Part shown: positions 21,100 through 29,366 of the stretch, piece by piece | Layout: each line of letters starts with the position of its first letter | How positions within the stretch are numbered: the first letter of the stretch is position 1 | Origin: a virus | IMG/VR virus record: IMGVR_UViG_3300046665_000345 | Coordinates: 1 to 34,333 of that record | DNA length: 34,333 nt | Direction: 5' to 3' (one strand) | Notes under the pieces: generated by a model | The model's database searches: none | Seen by the model: only the letters and a program-made list of their open reading frames with translations | What the model was told of the DNA's origin: nothing | Position numbers and translations under genes: made by a program

Positions 21100-23295
21100 A
21101 TGCCCACCGTCCCAACATACAACGGCACCGGCGTCGCGCCTTCTTCCGCGCCCGGTGGCGGCTTCGCCGCGCCACAAGCTGGGAACGCAGCGCCGCAGCA
21201 GTTGCAGCAACTGGGCGACGCCACGGTACGCGCAGGCGCCGTCGGCACCAACATCGTCAGCGACATCCAGATGATGGCCAACCAGCTGCCTGTCGACGCC
21301 AGCATAAACACGCTTCGCGAGTTCCAGCAGGACCGTACGTACAACACGCAGGACGGTTTCCTTGCGAAGCGGGGCCGCGCGGCGCTCGAACCGGACCCGC
21401 TAGGCCGATCGCTTCAACAGCAATACGGCGAAGAGATGCAGGACAAAATCAACGAGTTGTCCAGCAATCTCGCCAACGATGCGCAACGTCGTGTGTTCCT
21501 GCAGCAGGCAAGCCAGCTCGTTACCCACTTCAACGGCCAGGTCGAAAGCCACATGTTGCAGGAATACCGTTCTTACGGCTTGGAGACCCAGCAAGGTACG
21601 ATTAAATTAGCCGCCGACGCGGCAAAGCGGAACTGGTCCAATCCGGATGCGATCGGGGAACAGGTAAAAAGTGCGCAGGCGGCTGTGTGGAAGGCCGGCC
21701 AGATCGCCGGGGAGCCAGGAAACCTTACGGCAGCCAAGATCAAAGAAACGACGAGCGCTATCCACACGGGAGTAATTGACGCGGCGCTGCAGGAGAACAA
21801 CCCCGAATACGCGCTGGGATACATCGATCGCTATAAGGACCAGATGACGGCCGACGACCTGCTGAAGGTGCGCGGCGTCATCAACAAGGACGTCTACCAG
21901 CGCCTGGCCGACGGCATCGCCACCAACGTCGTCACCGGCGCCCGCAAGCAGGTCATGCCGTCGGACCTGTCGCGCATGGCCGAGATCACCGCCAGCAGCG
22001 AAAGCGGCGGCCGCGAGCGCGACTCGGCCGGCAACCTGATCACCTCGTCGAAGGGCGCGCAAGGTTCGATGCAGGTGATGCCGGGCACGCGGGTCGATCC
22101 CGGCTATGGCGTCACGCCTGCGAAGGACGACAGCGACGCCGAGCGCACGCGCGTCGGGCGCGACTACCTGCAGGCCTTGGTCAAGAACTACGCGGGCGAC
22201 CCAGCCAAGGCATGGGGCGCGTACAACTGGGGGCCGAAGAACGTGGATGCCGCGATCAAGGAACACGGCGCCGACTGGCTCAGCTTCGCGCCGAAGGAAA
22301 CGCAGGACTACGTGGCCAAGAACATGGCCGCGCTGGGCACAGGCGGCGGCGTGCGCAAGCCGACCCTGCAGGACGTGCACGACCAGGTGCGCGCGCAGGT
22401 CGAAGCGAAGTTCGGAGCCACGCCGCCGGCGGGCGTGCTGAAGCTGGCGCTGGCCAGCGCCACCCAGCAGTTCGAGGATCTCAACAAGGCCATCAAGGCG
22501 GAAGAAGAGGCGAACGTCACCGTGGCCTTCCAGGGGCTGATGCAGAACGGCGGGCGCTTCTCGGCACTGCCTTACGCGGTGAGGTCGAAGATTCCAGCCG
22601 ACAAGGTGGATAACGTGCTCAGCTTCGCCGCGCGCATCGCCAAGGGTGACGACATCACGAATCCGGCCGTGTACCAGCGGCTGAGCGATCCGGCCATGCT
22701 GCGCCGGCTGAGCGACGACCAGTTCTTCCATCTGCGCGCCGAGCTGTCCGAATCCGACTTCAAGCACTTCAGTGCGCAGCGCGCCGCGGCCATGGACAAG
22801 AGCACCAACAAGACCGAGGAGATCAACATGTCGGCGATGAACAACGCGCTGCGCGACCGCTTCCAGTCGCTGGGCATCGACCCGACGCCGAAGGATGGGA
22901 CCGACGAGGCCGCGCGCGTGGGCACCATCAAGAAATTCGTAACGGACACGATGCTGCAGCACCAGAAGACCACCGGCAAGCAGATGACCGACGCCGAGGT
23001 CGAAAAGCACATCGATTCACTGTTCGCAAAATCGGTCACGTTCCGCACCTCGGTGCTGGGCATCGACACCGGCACCACGAGCCAGCGCCTGCTGAGCATG
23101 CAGGCAGGCGACATCCCGGGCGCAACGCGCGACGCGCTGGTCGCGGACTTCAAGGCCGCCGGCATCGACAAGCCAACGGAATCCGATCTGCTGGGCGCCT
23201 ACCTGCGCCTGAAGCAGATTCCGCAGGTTACGCCGCGCCAGCAGGATAGCGCCCGCCGCAAGACCGGGAACATCACCATCGCGAAAGGAAACTAA
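21100..23295 (+). CDS. Internal virion protein with lytic transglycosylase
   Basis: A 731-residue ejection protein. Residues about 290-410 form an SLT lysozyme-like domain: catalytic Glu301 in ITASSESGG, then KGAQGSMQVMPGT and GAYNWGP, which are diagnostic. It should cut peptidoglycan during DNA entry. The N-terminal third is Gln/Ala-rich and helical, and the C-terminal half (about 430-731) is helical and acidic. In T7 the lytic domain is at the start of gp16; here it sits in the middle of the second internal protein. Confidence 0.9.
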   Translation: MPTVPTYNGTGVAPSSAPGGGFAAPQAGNAAPQQLQQLGDATVRAGAVGTNIVSDIQMMANQLPVDASINTLREFQQDRTYNTQDGFLAKRGRAALEPDPLGRSLQQQYGEEMQDKINELSSNLANDAQRRVFLQQASQLVTHFNGQVESHMLQEYRSYGLETQQGTIKLAADAAKRNWSNPDAIGEQVKSAQAAVWKAGQIAGEPGNLTAAKIKETTSAIHTGVIDAALQENNPEYALGYIDRYKDQMTADDLLKVRGVINKDVYQRLADGIATNVVTGARKQVMPSDLSRMAEITASSESGGRERDSAGNLITSSKGAQGSMQVMPGTRVDPGYGVTPAKDDSDAERTRVGRDYLQALVKNYAGDPAKAWGAYNWGPKNVDAAIKEHGADWLSFAPKETQDYVAKNMAALGTGGGVRKPTLQDVHDQVRAQVEAKFGATPPAGVLKLALASATQQFEDLNKAIKAEEEANVTVAFQGLMQNGGRFSALPYAVRSKIPADKVDNVLSFAARIAKGDDITNPAVYQRLSDPAMLRRLSDDQFFHLRAELSESDFKHFSAQRAAAMDKSTNKTEEINMSAMNNALRDRFQSLGIDPTPKDGTDEAARVGTIKKFVTDTMLQHQKTTGKQMTDAEVEKHIDSLFAKSVTFRTSVLGIDTGTTSQRLLSMQAGDIPGATRDALVADFKAAGIDKPTESDLLGAYLRLKQIPQVTPRQQDSARRKTGNITIAKGN

Positions 23296-26200
23296 ATGCC
23301 TGACGATCTGCAGCAAGACACCGCCGGCGCCGTCGCCGCCTACCTGGGCCAGCAGCAGGAACCGGCGCGCGCCGCGCAGGCATCGATGTCGTTGGCCGTC
23401 GATACCAATCCGGATTTCGAAGCCGAGCTGCGCCGCGTCAGCGCCCGCACCGGTGTGCCGCTGGAATCAGCGCGCGCGTATCCGGAAGACGTGAAACGCC
23501 AGGCCGCCGTGGCTGAGCACGACTATGCCGACTTGGCCGCGCGCTTCCCGACCACGACGAAGTTTCTGGCGGATCCGGATAATGCGCGGCTGGCGCACGA
23601 CGACGTGCAAAACCTGTCCAGCACCGAAGCGACCGTCGGCCCGATCGTCGGGCCCAAGCCGTCATTCTGGAACGTGGCGAGCGGCCTGCTGAAGTCGCTG
23701 CCGGTTGGCGCCGACATGGCGCGCCAAGGCATTCGCATGCAGCTCGCCGACCTGTTCGGCTTCAAGGCTGTGGGCGATGATGCCCGCAGCAAGTACGGCC
23801 AGCTTTCGTTCGAACAGCAGATTGAAACCCCCGCGTTCCAGAGCAGCACCGCGCAGGCGGTCTACGGCGGCGCTACCAGCACCGTGCGCGCCGTGCCCGG
23901 CCTGCTCGCATCGCTGGCCACCCGCAGCCCGACGCCAATGCTGGCCACGATCGGGCTGCAGACCGAGGCGGACGCCTACGGCAAGTATCGTTCGCGCGGC
24001 GCGACGCCTGGGCAAGCGCTGCTGGGCGGCGCGGCCGAAGGCGCCGTCGAGGTCGGCACCGAGCTGCTGCCCATGTCGTTCCTCGTGAACAACCTGGGCA
24101 AAACCGGCGCCGGCCACTTCCTGACCGGCCTGCTGGCGCGCGAGGTGCCCGGCGAGCAGATCGCCACGCTGGCGCAGGACGCGATCGACACCGCGATCGC
24201 CAACCCCGATAAGACGTGGGCGCAGTACGCGGCCGAGCGGCCGGAAGCCGCCTATCAGACGCTGGTGGCCACGGTTACACAAGCGGCGCTGATGGAAAGT
24301 GGGAACGCCGGGTTGGCGCGCGTGCACGGCCGCACGCAGGAAGCGCAGCGCGCCGTCGACGTCGGCGCGGCGCTGGGCCAACTGAACGACCTGGCCGCGG
24401 CGTCGAAGCTGCGCGAGCGCGACGCCAGTACGGCGCAAGCTTTCTTCCAGTCCCTGATGCAGGAGGGCCGCGACACCGTTTGGATTACCCCGAAGGCGCT
24501 GGCCGAATCGGGCATGCTTGAGCACGTGGCGCAGGCGTTGCCGGGCGTGGCCGCGCAGCTCAATCAGGCGGCGACGACGAACGCCGATATCCGGATCCCG
24601 GTCGCCGACCTGATGGCGAACATGGCCGGCCCCGAGTTGGCGCAGTCGATCATCCCTCACCTGTCCGACGAGCCGGGTGGATTCACCCAAACCACGGCCG
24701 CCGAATACCTACAGAGCGGCGCCGGGAAGGAACTCGCCGACGAGGTTGCCCGCGCGCTGACCACCAAGCAGGCGGACGACGCGTTCACGGCATCGCGCCA
24801 GAAGGTCGAGGCGGGCTTCCTCGATCAGCTAAACAGAATCGACCGGTTCGCGCCCGAGGTGAACCAGGCGTACGCGGCCATGATCAGCAACTTCTTTGCC
24901 GTGCAGGCCGCACGGCTGGGCGTCACCCCTGAAGAAATAGCGCAGCGGTACCCGCTGGAGATTCAGGCAGAACGGCTCGTAGGCCCCCGCACTCTCGACC
25001 AGGGCGCCACCGGCCTGGAGACGGTGCGACAAGCGTGGGATGCTGCCGGCATCGATCACTTCATCAGCGAGCGCAAAGGCGTCATCACCTTGGCCAAGAT
25101 CGTCGTGCCAGCGAACGAGCGCGAGGACGGCAGGGGTACTGCGGCGCTGCAGCAGCTCGTCGCGTATGCGGACCAGACCGGCCAGAAGATTGCCTTGACG
25201 CCGTCCGCCGACTTCGGCGGCAGCAAAAAGCGGCTGGTCGAGTTCTACAAACGCTTCGGCTTCGTCGAGAACAAGGGCAAAAACGCCGACCACGAGATTG
25301 GTGAATCAATGTACCGGCCGGCCAGCACCGTGCTCAACCAGCCGCGCGACACCCGGACCGAGCCGGATGCTCCGCGCGGATCGATCGCGCTGGCCGAGGA
25401 CATCACCGAAGCACCGAGCATCATCACCCTGCTGCGCGGCGCCGACCTGTCCACGTTCCTGCACGAATCCGGCCACTTCTTCCTGGAAGTGATGAGCGAT
25501 ATTTCGAACCGTCCGGACGCCCCGCAGGAAGTGAAGGACGACATGGCCAAGACGCTCGCGTGGTTCGGCGTGCCCGACCTGGCCACCTGGAACACCATGG
25601 AAATGGAAGAGAAGCGCCCCCTGCATGAGCAGTTCGCCCGGGGCTTCGAAGCGTACCTGTTCGAGGGCAGCGCGCCGGTGGCTGAGCTGCGCGGCGTGTT
25701 CGCGCGCTTCCGCAGCTGGCTGGTCAACGTGTACCGCACCCTGACCGCCCTGGACGTCGAGCTCACGCCCGAGGTGCGGGGCGTGTTCGGCCGCATGCTG
25801 GCCAGCACCGAGGCGATCAGCCAGGCCGAGCACGAAGCTGGGCTGGCCGGCATGTTCGGCACCAAGCCGGAGTTCATGACCGAAGAGGAATGGACCGCCT
25901 ACCGGACGCTGAGCATCGGCGCCACCGAGAAGGCTACACGCGACCTCGAGGCGCGCGCCCTGCACGACATGAAGTGGCTATCGAACGCCAAGGCCAAGGA
26001 ACTAGCCCGCCTGCAGCGCGACGCCGCGGCGAAGCGCAAGGCGATCCGGGACGAGGTCGGCGCGGAAGTGATGGCCAAGCCCATCAACGTGGCGCGCCGG
26101 TTCCTGACGCACGGCGAACTGCCTGACGCCGACCGCAACCGCACCCAGCGCCGCATCCTGGAAGACGCAGGCCTGAACGGTACGAAGCTGAACCTGGACG

Positions 26201-29200
26201 CACTGAAGGAAATGTATGGCGAGGGCTCGGCCGCCCCGTGGCGCTATCTGCCGACGGGCAAGCGCGGTCTGGTCACCGCCGAAGGCGGTCTGATGCCGGA
26301 CGTGGTGGCCGAGCTGTTCGGCTTCGACTCGGGCGACCAGCTGGTGCGCGAGCTGCTGGCGGCCGAGAAACCGGCCGACGAGATCTCGCGCCTGACCGAC
26401 CAGCGCATGTTGGAACGCCATGGCGACCTGGTGGACGAACAGGCCCTGGCGCGCGCCGTCGACGAAGCGGTATATTCGAACGCGCATGCGCGCTTCATCG
26501 CCACCGAGATGAACGCGCTGGCCAAGGCCGCCGGCAAGCCTGCCGTGCTGGCCAAGGCCGCCAAGATGTACGCCGAGCAGATCGTCGCTCGCACGCCGGT
26601 GAACCAATTGCGCCCCGATCAGTTCACCCGCGCGGCGGCGCGCGCCGGCAAAGCCGCCGATGCCGCTTTCAAGAAAGGCGACATCCAAACGGCCGCCGCT
26701 GAAAAGCAGACCCAGCTGATCAACACTTATGCAGCGAAGGCGGCGCTGGACGCGCGCAGCGACGTCGAAAAGATCATGGACCGCTTCGGCGCCATCACGC
26801 GCGGCAGCAACGAGAAGGTGTCGAAAACCCGCGACCTGGATGTGGTGATGGCCACGCGCGCGATCCTCGCCGAATTCGGGATTGGCACGCGCGGGAAAAA
26901 GGCGTCCGAGTACCTGGCATCGGTCGAGGCCTATGACCCCGGGATGGCTGCCGTACTGCGCGAGCGCATCGACGCCAGCACCGAGAACGCGAAGCCCTAC
27001 CAGGAACTGACCATCGAGCAAATGCGCGGTCTGCGCGACGAAATCGAATCGATGTGGTATCTGGCACGGCGCTCGCGCCAGATGGAAGTCGACGGCGACC
27101 TGATGGACCGACAGGACATTCAGGATGCGCTACGCGCGCGACTCGAGGAAATCGGTGTTCCGGACACGGTGCCGGGCGACGGCCGCGCGATCACGCCGGG
27201 AGAAGTCAACCTGTCGAAGCTGCAGTCGCTGCGCGCCGCACTGCGCCGCGTCGAAGCCTGGGCCGATGCGAAGGACGGCGCCGGCACGAAGATGGGCCCA
27301 TTCCGCCGCTTCATCTGGAACACGATCAAAGACCCGGCCGACGCCTACCGCGTCGACAAGGCCAAGTACCTGAAGAAACTGCGCGACCTGCTCGCGCCGA
27401 TCGCGCCCACGCTCAAGCAGGTGAAGATCGACGCGCCGGAGCTGGGCTACACGTTCGGGTTCGACAAGGGCGGTATGGGCAAGGTCGAACTGCTGCACGC
27501 GATCCTACACACCGGCAACGCCGGCAACAAGAAAAAGCTGCTGCTGGGCCGGAACTGGGCCGACGTGCTACCGAACGGCGAAATGGACACCAGCCGCTGG
27601 GATGCGTTCGTCGACCGCATGATCAACCAGGGCGTGCTCACCAAGGCCGACTTCGACTTCGCGCAAGGGGTTTGGGATCTGCTGGAAGAGATGAAGCCGC
27701 TGGCGCAGAAGGCCCACCGCGAGGCCTTCGGCCGCTACTTCGACGAGGTGACCGCCGACGCCTTCGACACCCCCTTCGGCAAGTACCGCGGCGGCTACGT
27801 GCCGGCGATCGCGGATTCGCGCATCGTGGCCGATGCCAAGACCCGCAGCATCATGGAAGAAGAGAACGCCACGTTGATGAACGCGCTGCCCAGCACCACC
27901 AAGGGCTTCACGAAAGCGCGCGTCGAATATAACCGCCCGCTGCTGCTGGACCTGCGCACGCTGGCCCAGCACATCGACAAGGTGCTGCTTTTCGCGCACC
28001 TGGAAATGCCGGTGCGCGACGTCCGCCGGATCCTCGGGCACAGCTCGGTGGCCACGCCGCTGCATCGCATCGACCCGGCCGCATACGACGGGCTGCTGAC
28101 CCCGTGGTTGAACCGCGCCGCGCGCCAGCAGGTTGAAACGCAGGTGTCCGGATCGAATGGCCTGATGCGCTTTTTCTCGGTCGTGCGCTCGCGCGCCGGC
28201 ATGGCGGCCATGTTCGCGAACATCTCCAACACGGCCCAGCAGATCACGGGCTTCTCCATCGCCGCGCTGCGCGTGAAGCCGTCGCACCTGGCCAGCGCGG
28301 CCGTCGACTTCATCCGCTCGCCGCGCGCGATGGCGGACGCCGTGGCCGAGGCATCGCCCTATATGGCCAACCGGATGGAAAACGAGGTGGGCGCGATGAC
28401 CGACGCCATCAACGAAATCCTGTTGAACCCGAGTGTGTACCAGAAGGCCGTGGCGTGGACCCAGAAGCACACCTACTTCCTGCAGTCGGCGGTCGACAAT
28501 GTGATGGGCCCGATAATCTGGCACGGCGCCTACAATCAGGCGATCGAGGAAGCGCCGGCCGGCATGAGCGAAGACGAGGTGAAGACGTACGCGCGGCGCC
28601 TCGCCGACTCGGCGGTGCGCGAGACGCAGGGCAGCACCCTGCCCGAGGACATCAGCCGCATCGAGACCGGCAACGCGTTCGTGCGGATGTTCACCCAGTT
28701 CGCCGGCTACTTCAACATGCAGGCCAACATCCTGGGCACCGAGTTCGCCAAGGTGGCGCAGGATACCGGCCTGCGCAAGGGCGCCGGACGCGGTCTGTAC
28801 ATCCTGCTGTTCGGCTTCTTCGCACCGGCCTGGGTGGCGCAGGCGATCGCGCTGGCGTTCCGTGGCGGTCCGGACGACGACGACAAGGACGGCAGCTACC
28901 TGGACGACTGGATCGCGCAGACATTCGGGTGGGGCACACTGCGCGCGGGCACGGCGCTGGTGCCGGTGGCCGGGCAGACGATCAACGCGCTGGCGAACAG
29001 CTTCAACGGCAAGCCGTACGACGACCGGATCAGCACCAGCCCGGCCATCAGCATGATCGAAAGCGCGGTCAGCGTGCCGGCCGACGTGTACAAGCTGGCC
29101 ACCGGTACCGGATCGAAGACGAAGACCGTGCGCGACGTGGCCAGCCTCATTTCGCTGACGGTCGGCGTGCCGGCCAGCGCCGCAGCCCGTCCGGCTGCCT

Positions 29201-29304
29201 ACCTGACCGACGTGGCAACCGGCAAAGCCCGTCCGACTGGCCCAGTAGACGTCACGCGCGGGGTGGTCACGGGGGCAGCCAGTCCGGCCAGCAAGGGCCG
29301 ATAG
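23296..29304 (+). CDS. Giant polyvalent ejection protein with zincin and GNAT-like domains
   Basis: A 2002-residue protein, the last of the ejection set. Around residues 575-665 is a GNAT-like domain with ITLAKIVVPANEREDGRGTA and FYKRFGFVENKG. Around 715-800 is a zinc metallopeptidase core: H723-E-S-G-H727, with a likely third ligand Glu785 in HEQFARGFEAYLFEG. The middle (about 860-1300) is long helices with Lys/Ala-rich stretches. The C-terminal region has a hydrophobic span (about 1834-1856) and a Gly/Ala-rich end. It probably enters the host with the DNA, as T7 gp16 does. The enzymatic claims are motif-based. The domains may modify or cleave host factors or other virion proteins. Confidence 0.87.
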   Translation: MPDDLQQDTAGAVAAYLGQQQEPARAAQASMSLAVDTNPDFEAELRRVSARTGVPLESARAYPEDVKRQAAVAEHDYADLAARFPTTTKFLADPDNARLAHDDVQNLSSTEATVGPIVGPKPSFWNVASGLLKSLPVGADMARQGIRMQLADLFGFKAVGDDARSKYGQLSFEQQIETPAFQSSTAQAVYGGATSTVRAVPGLLASLATRSPTPMLATIGLQTEADAYGKYRSRGATPGQALLGGAAEGAVEVGTELLPMSFLVNNLGKTGAGHFLTGLLAREVPGEQIATLAQDAIDTAIANPDKTWAQYAAERPEAAYQTLVATVTQAALMESGNAGLARVHGRTQEAQRAVDVGAALGQLNDLAAASKLRERDASTAQAFFQSLMQEGRDTVWITPKALAESGMLEHVAQALPGVAAQLNQAATTNADIRIPVADLMANMAGPELAQSIIPHLSDEPGGFTQTTAAEYLQSGAGKELADEVARALTTKQADDAFTASRQKVEAGFLDQLNRIDRFAPEVNQAYAAMISNFFAVQAARLGVTPEEIAQRYPLEIQAERLVGPRTLDQGATGLETVRQAWDAAGIDHFISERKGVITLAKIVVPANEREDGRGTAALQQLVAYADQTGQKIALTPSADFGGSKKRLVEFYKRFGFVENKGKNADHEIGESMYRPASTVLNQPRDTRTEPDAPRGSIALAEDITEAPSIITLLRGADLSTFLHESGHFFLEVMSDISNRPDAPQEVKDDMAKTLAWFGVPDLATWNTMEMEEKRPLHEQFARGFEAYLFEGSAPVAELRGVFARFRSWLVNVYRTLTALDVELTPEVRGVFGRMLASTEAISQAEHEAGLAGMFGTKPEFMTEEEWTAYRTLSIGATEKATRDLEARALHDMKWLSNAKAKELARLQRDAAAKRKAIRDEVGAEVMAKPINVARRFLTHGELPDADRNRTQRRILEDAGLNGTKLNLDALKEMYGEGSAAPWRYLPTGKRGLVTAEGGLMPDVVAELFGFDSGDQLVRELLAAEKPADEISRLTDQRMLERHGDLVDEQALARAVDEAVYSNAHARFIATEMNALAKAAGKPAVLAKAAKMYAEQIVARTPVNQLRPDQFTRAAARAGKAADAAFKKGDIQTAAAEKQTQLINTYAAKAALDARSDVEKIMDRFGAITRGSNEKVSKTRDLDVVMATRAILAEFGIGTRGKKASEYLASVEAYDPGMAAVLRERIDASTENAKPYQELTIEQMRGLRDEIESMWYLARRSRQMEVDGDLMDRQDIQDALRARLEEIGVPDTVPGDGRAITPGEVNLSKLQSLRAALRRVEAWADAKDGAGTKMGPFRRFIWNTIKDPADAYRVDKAKYLKKLRDLLAPIAPTLKQVKIDAPELGYTFGFDKGGMGKVELLHAILHTGNAGNKKKLLLGRNWADVLPNGEMDTSRWDAFVDRMINQGVLTKADFDFAQGVWDLLEEMKPLAQKAHREAFGRYFDEVTADAFDTPFGKYRGGYVPAIADSRIVADAKTRSIMEEENATLMNALPSTTKGFTKARVEYNRPLLLDLRTLAQHIDKVLLFAHLEMPVRDVRRILGHSSVATPLHRIDPAAYDGLLTPWLNRAARQQVETQVSGSNGLMRFFSVVRSRAGMAAMFANISNTAQQITGFSIAALRVKPSHLASAAVDFIRSPRAMADAVAEASPYMANRMENEVGAMTDAINEILLNPSVYQKAVAWTQKHTYFLQSAVDNVMGPIIWHGAYNQAIEEAPAGMSEDEVKTYARRLADSAVRETQGSTLPEDISRIETGNAFVRMFTQFAGYFNMQANILGTEFAKVAQDTGLRKGAGRGLYILLFGFFAPAWVAQAIALAFRGGPDDDDKDGSYLDDWIAQTFGWGTLRAGTALVPVAGQTINALANSFNGKPYDDRISTSPAISMIESAVSVPADVYKLATGTGSKTKTVRDVASLISLTVGVPASAAARPAAYLTDVATGKARPTGPVDVTRGVVTGAASPASKGR

Positions 29305-29306
29305 CC

Positions 29307-29338
29307 GTACACGTACCAGGGGCGCCACTGCTGAGAAT
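29307..29338 (+). promoter_or_regulatory. Late promoter P4 (GTACACGTAC, 16 bp, GAGAAT)
   Basis: GTACACGTAC (29307-29316), 16 bases, then GAGAAT (29333-29338), right after the giant ejection gene stop and in front of the tailspike gene. Confidence 0.68.
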
Positions 29339-29352
29339 GCAGCTTTCTCAGC
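29330..29352 (+). other. Hairpin across tailspike promoter and leader
   Basis: GCTGAGAA (29330-29337) pairs with TTCTCAGC (29345-29352) around a seven-base loop. It spans the -10-like box and ends beside the GGAG ribosome site of the tailspike. As DNA it is a symmetric element; as RNA only read-through transcripts would contain the whole stem. Confidence 0.55.
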
Positions 29353-29366
29353 GGAGCGCCCCGACC

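Noticed and set aside
28455-29366. Long in-frame extension of the tailspike frame back into the giant ejection gene
   Set aside because: This overlap region is a shadow of the ejection gene. The tailspike has its own ATG at 29367, a promoter and a typical N-terminal attachment domain from that point.
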